Origin: Cenococcum geophilum 1.58
Lineage: Eukaryota; Ascomycota; Dothideomycetes; Gloniales; Gloniaceae
Length of the DNA stretch: 64,000 bases
Reading direction: 5' to 3'
Assembly: GCA_001692895.1 (NCBI GenBank)
Contig: KV748189.1
Span: 814,432 to 878,431 of the forward strand
Both the position numbers and the translations under genes were made by a program. Positions 23,901 to 36,256 of the stretch are shown here, one piece after another. The notes under the pieces are model-generated. The model was given only the letters and a program-made list of their open reading frames with translations. It searched no databases and was not told where the DNA came from. Position 1 is the stretch's first letter, and every line of letters starts with the position of its first letter.

Positions 23901-26900
23901 TAACACCTAAATTTATAAGTTAAATAGTAAGATTAGCAGTTTAAAGTACTAATAAATAGTAGAGTAATAAGAAACTATATTTTACTAATAGTAGTTAAGA
24001 GAATAGGATTGCCTTATAGACAAAAGGAGTAACTTTACCTATTAGTTATAATTTTAGGAGATCTAATAGCCTATAGAGGACGTATTATTAATCTTAAAAT
24101 AGGACCTATTTAGATAACCATTAAAAGAAGACAAATTAAGATATCTTTTAATATCCTACTATTAGGATAGGATAAGGCAGTATTAGAAATGCCTTAGTTA
24201 TAGAAGTATAATTTAAAGATTAATTAGATTATAGGTTAGGTTAATATTAGAGATACTTAATAACGTAAAATATAATAGTAAACTAAGTTAGTATAGTACT
24301 AAGTCGGAGTAATATATAAAGAGACTAAGCGAAGCTTAATTCACGTACTAAAAAGATACTATAAGTATAGTAAGAAACTATAGAGCCTAGAAAGTAAGAA
24401 GCTAGTAAATTATATATTATAGAACTATAAGATAGAGTTAGAACTATAAGATAGAGTTAGAATTAGAAATAAGTTTAAGGTTCTTTTTAACCTATAAACT
24501 TACTTAAGAAGAGGTAAGAGCACTTAAAGAGTTTATCTAGGAAAACTTATAAAAGGGATATATTAGACTATTATAGTTATTAGTAGGTTATCTAGTACTA
24601 TTTATACTAAAGAAAAACGGGAAACTTAGATTATGCATTAACTATAGGCAGTTAAATAGCATTACTTAAAAGGATAGGTATTCTTTACCCTTAATTAGCG
24701 AAATCTAGGATTAGATAGGCAATATATAAATCTTTATAAAGATAGATCTAAGATAGGTATACTATTAGATTAGAATTAAGGAAGGTAATAAATAAAAGGC
24801 AGCTTTTAGGTTAAAAGAAGGACTATATAAACTATTAATTATATAATTTGGATTAACAAATACACCTATAATATTTTAGAAAAGAATTAATAGTGTATTA
24901 GAAGAATACCTTAATAAGTTTATTATAGTATACCTTAACAATATTATTATCTACTTAATAACTAAGGAAAAATATGGAGAATACGTTAAATAGGTTTTAA
25001 AGAGACTATAAGAAGAATAGATACTAGTAGCAATTAAAAAATGCGAGTTCTTTACTAGGAAGACCGATTTTATCGGATTTATTATTAAACTAGGTTATAT
25101 TAGTATAGACTTAAAGAAAATTAAAGCTATAGTAAGTTAGTAAGAACTAGAGAATATAATATAGTTAAGGTTATTCTTAGGGTTTTGCAACTATTATAGA
25201 AGGTTTATAGCATAATAGTTAAAGAATATTAAACCCTTTACTAGACTTATAAAGAAAGAGGAACTATAGGTATAGGGAGATAAATAAAAAAAGCTATTTA
25301 AAGAATTTAAGGAGTTATTTACCTAGGAGCTAATCCTTAAAATCTATTAATTAGGACTAGACATAGTTATAGAAACAGATGTATTAGACTATATATTAGG
25401 AGTATACTTACTATAAAAGTATAAGGACGCATAGCACCTAGTATTATACTATAGTAGAAAGATAACACTACTAGAGTTAAACTATGACGTCTATAATAAG
25501 GAGTTATTAGGTATAGTTATAGCACTTAAAAAATAAAGAGTATTCTTATTAGGCGTAGAGAAACTATTTATAGTTAAAATAGATTATAAGAACCTAACGG
25601 GGTTCCTAATAATAAAAGAACTTAATTATAAACAAGTTAGATAGGCAGAAATGCTTATAGAATACTATTTTAAGATTTAGTATACTAAAGGAATTAAGAA
25701 TATAAGAGTAGACGCACTTAGTAGAAAAGCTAAACTATAAAAAAATAAAAAAATTATTAGGAGTAATGCTACGTAGAGATAAGGATAGATAGATTAGATA
25801 TAATTACCCTAAACTAGTAGCAACTTAAAAGGATAACGAACTAGGAAGAGTCTATAAGATACTAGAAAGCTTTTAGGTATAAAGAATTCTAAAAGCATAG
25901 CTAGAAGATCTATAAATAGATATATACGAAAATCGAGAAGTAAAGTATATCCTAAGAAGTATAGCAGAGCATTTTATAGAAGATTTCTATAAGGGAATGA
26001 CTTAAGGACATAACGGAGTAATAGGCTTAGTATTAAGACTTTAGGAAGAATATATTATTAATAGAATCTAGAATATTATAAGAAAAGTAATAAAAGAATA
26101 TCTAGATTGCTAAAGGAATAAACTAATAAGGTATAAGCTATATAGAGGGCTATAACCTATTAAAATACTAGAGAGACTATAGGAGGTTATATTATAGAAC
26201 TTTATTATTAAGTTACTAAAATTAAGAGATCCTATTACCGGATAAGATTATAACGTAATCTTAGTAATAGTAGATAAGTTAACTAAATAGGGCTACTTTA
26301 TAGCATATATAGAAGAAATCTTAGCAGAGGATGTTACTAGAATTTATATTAAAAAAGTGTTTATAAAACACGGAGTACTAAGTAAGATTATATTAAATAG
26401 AGATCTAAGATTTATAGCAGTATTCTAGGAGGTATTCTTAGCAGAGTAAGGAGTTTAAGCAGCAACTTTTACTGTATATTACCTATAGACAGACGGTTAA
26501 ATAGAGAGATTAAATTAGACGCTAGAGCAGTATTTAAAGCACTATATTAATCACGTATAGAATAATTAGGTATCGCTATTACCGGTTATATAGTTTATAT
26601 ATAATATAACACTACAGGAAGGAATAGGTATATTACTATTTAAGGCAAATTATAGGTATAAGCTAAGAATATTATTATTACTATAATAAGTAAAGAAGAT
26701 AAGTAATATAGCTAAAGAAAAAATTAAGACGTTAATAAATCTTTATATAGACCTTATAGAATTAGTAAAGAAAGTATAAGAATGAATAAAAAGGTACTAT
26801 AATACTAAGAGATCTAAGGGACTAGATCTTAAGGAGGGAGATAAAGTGTGGCTACTATATAAAATTTTTAAGAGTTAACAACTAAGTAAGAAGTTAGACT

Positions 26901-27290
26901 ACGTTAGGCTAGGACCTTTTAAAATTACGTAAAGGATTTTACTGGTCGCGTTTAAGTTAAACCTACTAGCTAAAATAAAAATCTACCCTATATAGTATAT
27001 TGCAATACTAAAGCTAGTATATAGGAATATTAAACTACTGGTTTATAAAGCAAATATATATAAAGGATAAAAAGAAGATAAATAGTAAGTTTTAAAGATC
27101 GTTAGCTATAAAGACGTTAATAATAAAATATAGTATAAGATTAAGTAAATAGGCTATAATAAAACTACCTAAGAACCACTAGAGAATCTAAAAAATGCTA
27201 TAAAAAAGGTATAGGAGTATTAGAAGAGATTAGGTTAGGCAGTATTAATAAAAAAGGATTGCTAAAAAATAAGTTACCTAAGGGGAACCT
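20978..27290 (+). pseudogene. Element B gag-pol (RIP-broken)
   Basis: The same domain order as Gyp1: gag, knuckle remnant (about 21976-22017), long unidentified extension (KLKNKDKLRVNLKHLVYYT near 23450-23500), and protease near 23940-23975 reading LINSRVIRN where IDSGA is expected. Reverse transcriptase has the active site YLNN at 24931-24942. RNase H, integrase (LNRDLRF near 26390-26415) and chromodomain (about 27128-27195, YKIK, stop, IGYNKTT) follow. Frame changes between gag and pol indicate indels as well as point mutations. Not functional. Confidence 0.88.
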
Positions 27291-27299
27291 AGGAAGAGC

Positions 27300-27934
27300 A
27301 GTTGCTAAACTACTTAGATTTATTTCCTTCTTAGATAAAAGAAAATCCATTCTTTTATTACTAAGTTCCTATAAACCTTATTCTATAAATTTCTACTCCT
27401 TAAAACAACCCTTTTTATAACCCTTTTTAAGACGGAGTAACTAAGCGGACGCCGCGATATAGGCTTTAAGAGCCTTCTGCTCTATATTATAAAAACATTC
27501 TAACTTAATAAGGGCTTAAGATAGTTTACTATCTAGCCGTGTAGTAGTAGATTAAATATAAAACCCTAAGATAAATTAGTTAAGGAACTAGACGACTATT
27601 AAGAGTAATAAATTATATATATTTAGTATTAGAGATAGAGTAAACGTTATAGGACAAACAAATATTCGCTTTAGTGCACTCTAAGTAAGAAAACGGTTAT
27701 TAAGAGGATAGACTCGCTAACGTAATATAGACTAACCCCTTTTTTATATAATAAGAATATAAAGACGGTATAATTTTACTAAGAGATAATATCGCAGTAA
27801 TAGTATAAGCATAACATTACGCTTGCGAAGAAGAAGGAGCCTTAGGTATAATAAGCAACGATATTAACTAAATTAATTAGACGGACATTATACCTCTAGT
27901 AAATAACTTAAAGATATTTAGAATCTTTAAGGAC
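27300..27934 (-). other. Element B copy of the antisense reading-frame region
   Basis: Equivalent to 7480-8130 of Gyp1. Read on the minus strand it is again protein-like but more decayed. It lies between the chromodomain and the polypurine tract. Confidence 0.35.
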
Positions 27935-27958
27935 GAAGATAGAGAGGAGGGAGATAGT
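27935..27958 (+). promoter_or_regulatory. Element B polypurine tract
   Basis: GAAGATAGAGAGGAGGGAG and ATAG directly precede the 3' LTR, as in Gyp1. Confidence 0.8.
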
Positions 27959-28376
27959 ATTATAAACGCTTTAAGTACAATATTATAACTACTAGAAGAG
28001 GAGTTAGAAAAAGCTAGTTAGTTAATTTAGGTACGGTCTAGAATAGAGCTAATAAAGCTATATAACGAGGAATAGTAACTAAGGTTATATAATATTATAC
28101 GTAGTATACGCAGTATATAAAGGGAATGTATATATAATATGTATAATACATACCTTACGTATAAAGGGAATTTCTTAGGAGTACGGTTGTGTATTTAAAG
28201 GACTATAGTCCCTACTTAGATAGTTCTCTCCTTTATAGTAAATCTTAGAATATAATTAGAGTTAATCTATTAGGCAACCACTCTACTAGTTATTATTACG
28301 TTATTGACTATTCTATACCTATATACCTAGCCTATTAATAAGTTTACCGTAGTTCCTACTATAAGGCTTCGTTATA
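27959..28376 (+). repeat. Element B 3' LTR (418 bp)
   Basis: Begins TATTATAAACGC (TG to TA by RIP) and ends GGCTTCGTTATA, followed by TTTAG. Confidence 0.92.
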
Positions 28377-28381
28377 TTTAG

Positions 28382-28586
28382 TATATTAATATATTAGTAC
28401 GTCGGTATACCGCGTTCCTATATTCCCACGTTTCTATATTCCGAACTTATAACGTAACTAGCCATATAATTTGGCTACCCCTTATCCTATAGCTTAATTG
28501 GTTCTAGCGTGTCCTATACTATCTTAACTAACCTATTTATATCTATCCTTAATAGTTACACTACTATTAATATAAGGTCCGTAATA
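28382..28586 (-). repeat. Element C left (3') LTR, inner part
   Basis: Resumes C's LTR after B and ends AAGGTCCGTAATA. Matches 48010-48207, with CCTATACTATCTTAACTAAC and GGTTCTAGCGTGTCC shared. Confidence 0.9.
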
Positions 28587-28603
28587 CTATCCCCCTCCTT
28601 TTT
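28587..28603 (-). promoter_or_regulatory. Element C polypurine tract
   Basis: Complement of CTATCCCCCTCCTTTTT, abutting the inner end of the left LTR. This fixes C's orientation as minus. Confidence 0.82.
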
Positions 28604-29260
28604 ATCTTTGTCCTTAAAGATATCTCCTATCTTTAAGTTATCTACTAAAGGTATAGCATTCCCATCTTTAATTTAATAACCTTTATTATTTCTAATACCT
28701 CCTATTAGATCCTCTGCGTCTAATTATTATAACTAGCCAGTAATATTTATTTTATTACTTAGTAAAGTTATACCGTCTTATTCTTATTACGCGGAGAAGA
28801 AGTTAGTATATATTATAATTGCGTCTCTATCTAGTTGCTAACCTTCTTTTTATACTAAGTATACGCAAGCAAATATACGATTATTCTGTAATGTTTAATC
28901 TATCTTTAACGCTAAGTATATATATCTTATTATCCTTTATAACCGTCTAGTTCCTTATCTAATCTCCTTTAAGGTTATACGTATTAGTAGCGGCTAAAAG
29001 ACTAAAGAGTAAGCTAGCTGAGGCCCTTATTAAAGTATAGCGTCGTTTTAATAAGGCGTCTTAGGCTCTAAAAGCTTAACTAGATACTTATACTTACCTA
29101 AGCCGTTTAATAAAGGTTTATAAAAAGGTGCACTTAAAAGAGCTTTATTTAGTAGAGTAAGGTCTATCTAAACTTAAGACTAAGGAGGCTAGAAAGGATT
29201 CTAATTAAAAAGAGGCGGAAATAGCTTATATGCTAGTAGTAGATCCCTTAGATAATCCGG
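28604..29260 (+). other. Element C copy of the antisense reading-frame region
   Basis: Plus strand here is antisense to C. Protein-like with IPSYSYYAEKKLVYI and TKYTQANIRLFCNV aligning to Gyp1's 7480-8130 region, although two of its cysteines are changed. Confidence 0.38.
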
Positions 29261-29299
29261 CTCGTCTATTACCTTTAACTAATCCCTTTATCTCTAACT

Positions 29300-29987
29300 C
29301 CTTCTTAATATTACCTAATCCGTTTTCTTCTAATACTCCTATACCTTTCCTATAGCATTTTTTTTTTAAATTTTATAGCAGTTTCTAGGTAGTCTCGTTA
29401 TAGCCTATCTACTTAACCTTATACTATATTTTATTATTAATGTCCTTATAACTAATAATCTTTAAAACTTACTATTTATCTTCTTCTTATCCTCTATATG
29501 TGTCTACTTTATAAACTAATAGCTTAATATTCCTGTATACTAGCTCTAGCATTATAATATACTATATAAGGTAGATCTTTATTCTGGCTAGTAGGTTTAA
29601 CTTAAATATAACCAGTAAAATCCTTTATATAATTTTAAAAGGTCCTAGTCTAATATAGTCTAACTTCTTACTTAGTCGTTAACTCTTAAAATTTTTATAT
29701 AGTAGCTATACTTTATCCCCCTCCTTAAGATCTAGTCCCTTAAATCTCTTAGCATTATAGTACCTTTTTATTATTTCTTATACCTTTTTTATTAATTCCA
29801 TAAGGTCTATATAAAGATTTATTAGTATCTTTATCCTTTCTTTAACTATACTACTTATTTTCTTCGCTTATTATAGTAATAATAATTTTTTTAGCTTATA
29901 TCCGTAATTTGCCTTAAATAGTAATATGCCTATTCCTTCTTATAGTGTTATATTATATATAAACTATATAACTAGTAATAATAATAC
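29300..29987 (-). pseudogene. Element C pol, last part: integrase end and chromodomain
   Basis: The minus strand reads integrase C-terminal sequence followed by the chromodomain (YKVK, IGYNET-like, at about 29377-29475). Interrupted upstream by Copia D at 29988; the reading resumes at 36252 with the duplicated AATAC. Confidence 0.85.
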
Positions 29988-30175
29988 TGTTGGAAACATA
30001 GGGTGACTTACTAATAACGACTACTCGAGTAGGGTTACAGTGATGTTAGTTAATTCTTATATTGATAGGAATAAGGAAAGGGGTAAGGAACTTAAGGTTC
30101 CTTACCACGCTAGGGCCACGTTAACACGTGACGGCAATATGCTTTATACGACGGCAATTTGCCTTATTCCCAACA
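29988..30175 (-). repeat. Element D 3' LTR (188 bp)
   Basis: On plus, begins TGTTGGAAACA and ends TTATTCCCAACA. Contains a palindromic AAGGAACTTAAGGTTCCTTA. Confidence 0.93.
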
Positions 30176-30339
30176 CTGGCAACTTTTCTTTTTGTGGTTG
30201 CTATATATATATATATAAACAGATAGTATATAACAATACTAGATAATATATAATAAAACCAGACAATATGCAACAAAACTAGACGATATATAATAATGCG
30301 GCAGTTGGTAGAATTTGGTGGATAACGCGAAGACGGGTA

Positions 30340-30423
30340 GGCCGCTAAGACGCTAGTAGTAAGCGAGCTAATGGCGATTTTCTATACCAGGCATGGAAAA
30401 TCCTAATTGGTTGGTAGAAGTCT
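30340..30423. repeat. 84-bp hairpin-containing module in Copia D
   Basis: GGCCGCTAAGACGCTAGTAG ... GGTTGGTAGAAGTC with an internal imperfect hairpin (GATTTTCTATACC / GCATGGAAAATC). It has the same plus-strand orientation as its partner in E (43996-44078), although D and E themselves are inverted relative to each other. Confidence 0.7.
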
Positions 30424-30464
30424 ACACCGCTACCTAAATTAATTAGGCGTGGCGCTCTTGGCAA

Positions 30465-30506
30465 GGATCTAACTAATTAAATAACTTTAACCGGCGGTTA
30501 AAGTTC
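30465..30506. repeat. Palindromic ~42-bp block, copy 1
   Basis: GGATCTAACTAATTAAAT followed by a 23-bp perfect palindrome (30483-30505: arm AACTTTAACCG, central base, reverse-complement arm). In Copia D between the end of pol and the 3' LTR. E lacks it at the equivalent place. Confidence 0.8.
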
Positions 30507-30544
30507 TATAAGATCTTAACTTCTTTAAATTTCCCTCTTAACCT

Positions 30545-33500
30545 AACCTTTAACTTATATATATAGAGTATTTATATTAATAAACGTCTCTAGTGCCTTG
30601 TTTAGGTTTGCCTTCGTTATTGCATCTACTAAGTTATCTTAGCTATTAATCTATTAGATCTTAAAGAGTTTTTAACGCTTATAGGACTGCTAAAGTACCA
30701 TAATATTAATTATAAGATACTTCTCTTTTATAGTACTAAGCTTAACTAAATACTTATAAAGGGAATATAAGTCGGTATATACGATTATAGAAATAGCGGG
30801 AAGTTTAAGCCGGTCTATAATTATTTTAAGGGTAGTTCTAATTGCAATTGCTATATTAACTCCGCTAACTATTTTATATATCTCTAACGCTAGAACGCTT
30901 TAAGTAATACGCTTACTCTTAGTTAAGCTTTAATAGATAAGGTTGCCGTAGATTATAAAGTTATTCTCTCTAGTAGATTTGTTTGTAATAATAATCTTAT
31001 ATCCTAGCTAGGAGCTAAAATCTTTATTATTTATAAACAATCTATTAATAAATACAAAGAGCTTGGCGGTAGGAAGGTTAATAGGTATATAGAGTAGTCC
31101 CCTATTAAGATAATTTATTTACTAAAAAAGACGCTTATTTAGGGTAAGAATGTTATTCTTAATTAGTTTCTAGTATTAAGCGGTAACAGAGAGATTAAAG
31201 GAAGCCTTAGGTTAATAGATAGAAGCTATATAAGCTCCACGAGCGCGTTACTCTATATATCCTTACTTTAGAGAATTAATGTTAATAACGTTAATTTTCT
31301 TACCTTAACCCTTCTGGCGTAGAGCAATGGAGCCCTTATTTAGGGAGAGGATATATCTATTAAAGAGTAATAGTGTTACTAAGTTAAGTCTTTCCTTTGG
31401 CTTTACTATAAGGTTTACCTTTACTAGCTTATCTTCTTTAAGAGCTAAGAATTAGTTATCTTCTAAAATAATTATATCGTCTGTTTATATGCTAACGATT
31501 CCAAATAGAGTTCCTGTAGTTATAATAAGAAAGCAGGGATTAAATGTGGAAGTAGTTATTAAAAGCTTCTCCTTATAGTGCTTGCTGTAGGTAGCCTACT
31601 AATAAGTTCCTACCTCTGCAATTTTATATAATGGCTTAAGTATGACTATAATCGTATCCTTAGGATATTAGTGGCGAATTTGCTCTAGAAGGTATGCTAG
31701 TATTAAGCGCTAAAGGCGCGTCTCTAATTAGGTGTAGGCCTAAGTAATATCTTATAGGTAAACCGCTATCCTATTTTTTATTAAGGAGGGAGCTAGCATA
31801 ATAATAACTCGTTAACTAGCTTATTAAATTATAGGGGATTATATAAGGATTACTTCCTTACCGTTATTATTATAACCTTAAATAACTAGCCTTAACTTCT
31901 TAAATAGGGTATTAGTAGCTTTGCCTTTAATCTTATTAACTATTCTTAACTTAAATATGCGGACTTTATTAAACTTAGTAGGGTCATATTTCTTAAATTT
32001 AAAAACTCCTCTTGTAATAAGACCGTCGATTTCCTACTTATTAGATACTTAGAAAGGAGCTTTTAGAGTTATAATACGGCCTTTCTTTTAGAGCTGTTTT
32101 ATAAGTTTAAAGTTAGCCTTCTCTTTAGCTGTTATAAAGGCTATTAATAGTTTATCTCTATTCTTAATAGCGGTAACAAATTACTCTTTGAAATTAATAA
32201 GATATTAGTAATTTTATAATCCCTTTAGGCGACCTCTACCGCGTTATAGTTGCGGTACGTCTACTATAATTATATTAGAATTGCCTTTGCCTTTTAGAGT
32301 ATGTTAATTATAGTTCTCCTTTAGGGTATCCTCTAGGGTATCCTATAAAGGCTCGGAGCTATTATCCCTATAATAGGGCTTAATAACGGTTAAGTGGAAT
32401 TAAGTAGGTCTATAGGGTATCTAAAGAGTATAAGTTTAACTATTAATTATAATAAGTTTATGTGGGCCTAACTATCCTCCCTTTTTACGTTATACGCGTA
32501 CCTCTGATTAGAGTAGTAGATTAAGCGTAGTTAAGGTATTTAGGCCATTTCTTATTCCTAGTACATTATTAACCTAGCGCGTAGCGTAGAGACGTTACAC
32601 CTCCTTTATTGCCTTATAAATAGCCTTAGCTTATTACACAATAAAGGGAGATAGTAGAGAATTATTAGTTATTTAAGGGTAGGCGCTAAAGACTAGCAAC
32701 GTAGGTATAAGCCTATTTAGGCCAGCGGTATTATTAATAGCCTTAACAGCTATCTATAGGATAAGCTTTTCGCTAGCACCCTCTAGTTCTAAAGAAATAA
32801 TCTTATATACGCGGCGTAATAGCGTATAATATTATTCTACTTTTTTAATACTATTATGTGCCTTAATAGGGACTTCCTTAACCTTAATTGTTATTACCTT
32901 TACCTATTATTAAAACTCCGTAGATAAAAAGTTCTTTTTATATTATAAATGATTTAATTAGGGGGTCCTAAGTAGATATTAATCTAGTATAATTAAAGAG
33001 TATCCTATGCGTTTCTAGCTAATATATCTTTTAAAAAGCGTGCGGCTTAGAAGGAGGTTAAGAAGTTAATAACTTGGAGTACTAGCTTGCCGCTAAGATA
33101 TATAATATCTATAATAATATAGAAGTTAAAGTTGTAGTTATCTTTAAGAGTAAACTTAAATCGGCTAGGGGACTTCTAGTTTATTTAGTAGTGGTAGTAG
33201 TACTTTATAAGATGTTTAATTACCTTAACCTTAACTTTATAACCTACTTACTAAAGGACCCTAAGTAATTAGTAAATAGATAGGTGGCTAAAACGACGGT
33301 ATAGTTAATGTAACTCTGACTTGGTTAGGTGGCTTTAAGTAACGCTCCTTTTTAGCTATTAAAGGAGTAACTAAGGGTAACCCTACTTGCGTATAACGGG
33401 TACCTAATTATCTCCTTAGATAAGCATATTCTTAAGGTTATTAAGCTTAATACCTAATTTATTTATATTTTAGATATAGAATAGGAATGGGGTATTTATG

Positions 33501-35640
33501 GGGATAATATGGAAAGTAATATATCCTAATGGGGTTTGGACCTTAATTATGCTAAAAGAGATCGTAGTACCCTTACTAAAGCGAATTATATATTAGCCTA
33601 CTGTTAATTAGTTAATTTAAACAGAGCTATTAAGCTACTAAAGAGCTTAAACTTGAGGCTCTTCTGCTATAGATACTTCTGCGGCTCTAGTATCTGGTAT
33701 AATACTATAGAAGATGTTTGCTAAGTATTTATTGTTAAAGGAGAACGCGGAACTTTCCTTTAGCTTATTAAAGATATTTAACTTTATAATAGAATGGAGC
33801 GTAGATTGGTTATTAAGGATAGTAATAGTTTGTGTGCCATTTACCTTACTATATTTGGTGAAGTATTAGTTAGGAAAGTAGTTCTTAATTTCCATATCTA
33901 TAAGGAGCTGTTTAGCCTTATTAACCTTACCCTTAAGATCTTCTTCGCCTTTATATTAAACTAGGAAGTTTTAAAAGTAGGCTATAATAACTTCTTAGTT
34001 TCTGACGTTTTGTGCGCTCTGGCGAAACCTATTATATGCCTTCTTTTGTCTATTAAGAGGGTGTCTAGTTAACTAGTAATTTGGCTTCTTATAAATATAG
34101 CACTTCTTTTAATAATTGCTTTAAAGTAAACCTCCATAAGGACCTTTATAATTACCTTATAGTTAACGTTAATTATACCCTTTACTATATCCCCTACTAC
34201 GTCTACTATATGTTTAATTAGTCTAGTTATAATTGTGTTAGTCAGCTGGGTTAATTAAGGTAGGTTAGAGTTAGGTATTAAATTACTATACTTTTTAAAA
34301 GCGTAAAGTAGTGCTAATAGAGGATCTTAATTAAGTATATACTCCTTTATAAGTGCTTATAGGGTTAAAGAGAGCAAGATTGCATTTTTTAATACCTTAG
34401 CATACGCTAATAACTTAATCGCGTAGGCTAAGGTCCTTTTAATATAATTTAGATAAACTACGCTAAATTATCTAAAGTTAATTAAAGAGCTTTTAAAGAT
34501 AATTAAGCCAAGAGACACCTGGGTTTGTAGCAATAATTCTTAAAAAGGTAGTCTCTTTTTACTCCGATATATATTGCTACTTATTCTCTTCTATTTTAAA
34601 GTGGTATCTTATCTTATATATTATTTGGTTAAAATTATATCCTTTTCCTACTAAATAATTATAATAGAAGGTACTGGCGCGGCCCTTAAGTATAACGGAA
34701 TAGGCGTTATAATATTAGTTAGGTTCTAGTCTAACCTTTTAGCAATAGTTATAGAAGATATACAGCTTTAAATTAAGGATGTTATATAGTTCCCCGCTAA
34801 ACTTCTTCTTCTAGTCCGTATAGAGCTTTATAAGCTCTATAAGCATTTTTAAGGTACCTTTAAGTAGTGTTAAACTATGTTAAAATTGTATTAGAGATTA
34901 AGGTGGGGATTGCTTTATAGGCTGTAGTAGAGATATAGGGCTTAGTAAAACATAGCGTAGTACTTAATCTTCCTATGGTAGAGTTTAAAGGTTGTTAAAT
35001 CGCGAAGTAAGGGGATCTTGCGCTTACTCTTAAGGGGTAGTAGTTAACGTTACTGGTTAAATTAGTGGATTCTAGGGAGCTAGAGATAAAGGTAGAAGCA
35101 ATAAATACGGAACGTAAGAACTTATACCTAGAGTAATAAAATTAGAGCGCGTCTCTATTGGCGTATCGTTTAGATTCTATTATAAGTTAAGCTTCCTCTT
35201 AGTGCGTAGTTAGTGCTTAACCTCTTATAGAGTCTATTCGTGCTCTTCTTTTACGTTAATAACTTGCTCCTGGATATTATCTTTAATGGCACCCCTATCT
35301 ATAGGAATAAATACTCTATTCTTCTAAAGGAAGTTACGGAAGTTTTATATAATATCCTTCTTTATAAGAGCCTATATTTTCTTTATCTATCTAATAAAGT
35401 CCTCCTTTATATAACACTATAGCTTGGTATTATTATATTCATTGTCTATATAGTATACTATACAGTATACTAAGAATCCGTTTAGGTTCTATTCTTTAGC
35501 GTTTATAGGGTTAATGTCTATGTCCTATATCTCCGGGTTAATACTTTTCTTATACTTCTTTAGGTAGATTAATACTATAGTAGGTATAGAATTGACGGGG
35601 TGTCGTACGTCGAAGGTAGGTAGGGTTTTTGGCTTTGTAG
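30545..35640 (-). pseudogene. Element D gag-pol (Copia, RIP-broken)
   Basis: Minus-strand reading gives, from 5' to 3': a gag region (about 35640-33800); a protease near 33600-33715, with DTRAAEV in place of DTGA; a pre-integrase and integrase around 33350-32450, with INTYLGPP-like sequence (LISTQDPLIK in the shifted frame) and later RVIRIKKGG; and reverse transcriptase around 32000-31150, where TDDIIIL at about 31474-31490 retains both catalytic aspartates. RNase H follows, ending with NPADAMTKANPNK near 30590-30630. The last motif is the standard C-terminus of fungal Copia Pol. Stops at former Q/W codons disable it. Confidence 0.88.
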
Positions 35641-35687
35641 AATCTCGTAGGTTTGCTGTTAAAAGGTAGGCAATTAAGATATTGTCA

Positions 35688-35869
35688 ACGCGTTTTGGAC
35701 GTTAACTTTAGGACTATAGGTTTAGTAATACTTCTAACCTAAAGTACTCGACCAAATCTTCGTATATATAGTTGTTTAACGCGTTTCAGACATTAATTTT
35801 GGGACTGTAGGTTTAGTAATACTTTTAACCTAAAGTACTCGACTAAATCTTTGTAAATGTGGTTGTTCT
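35688..35869. repeat. 91-bp tandem duplication in Copia D leader
   Basis: Two adjacent copies (35688-35778, 35779-35869), both containing GTAGGTTTAGTAATACTT or a close variant and CCTAAAGTACTCGAC. Copia E has a single copy at the corresponding place (near 38815-38885). Confidence 0.85.
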
Positions 35870-36063
35870 ATATAATAGACGCAACTTAGTATCTCTTAGT
35901 ACTTAGTGATACTTCTATTACTAGTTTTCCATAAGTTTAAGGTAGCACAGTATCGCCGGGATCTATTCTATATAAGCGCATATAGCACCCCTATATAAGA
36001 CTATCTCTTTTATTTAAAAACCTAGCTGCTCTATAGTTGACTGTATATTCAACTACTAATTAG

Positions 36064-36251
36064 TATTGGAAACACAGGGTAACTTACCAATAACGACTAC
36101 TCGAGTAGGGTTATAGTGATGTTAGTTGATTCTTATATTGATAGGAATGAGGAAAGGGGTAAGGAACTTAAGGTTCCTTACTATGCTAGGGCCACGTCAA
36201 CACGTGACGGCAATATGCTTTATGCGACGGCAACTTGCCTTATTCCCAACA
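36064..36251 (-). repeat. Element D 5' LTR (188 bp)
   Basis: On plus, begins TATTGGAAACA (TG to TA) and ends TTATTCCCAACA, then AATAC. About a dozen transitions separate it from the 3' LTR. Confidence 0.93.
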
Positions 36252-36256
36252 AATAC

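Larger units (their letters stand above)
20520..28376 (+). mobile_element. Element B: complete Gyp1-family Gypsy inside an LTR of C
   Basis: A 7,857-bp element with LTRs 20520-20938 and 27959-28376 and a perfect TTTAG duplication (20515-20519, 28377-28381). Colinear with Gyp1 throughout, but more RIP-damaged: the gag start is ATA at 20978 instead of ATG, and the zinc-knuckle cysteines read as tyrosines near 21976-22017. It interrupts C's 3' LTR, so it inserted after C. Confidence 0.94.
29988..36251 (-). mobile_element. Element D: complete Ty1/Copia retrotransposon, minus strand
   Basis: A 6,264-bp element with 188-bp LTRs, flanked by a perfect AATAC duplication (29983-29987, 36252-36256) within C's integrase. 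Domain order on the minus strand is gag region, protease, integrase, reverse transcriptase, RNase H, the Copia order. Same family as E, with homologous LTRs and pol, in opposite orientation. LTR differences are transitions only. Compared with E it carries a 91-bp leader duplication and extra sequence near its 3' end. Confidence 0.94.

Noticed and set aside
30040-30246. 68-codon plus-strand frame
   Set aside because: Falls inside the Copia D LTR and adjacent untranslated sequence.
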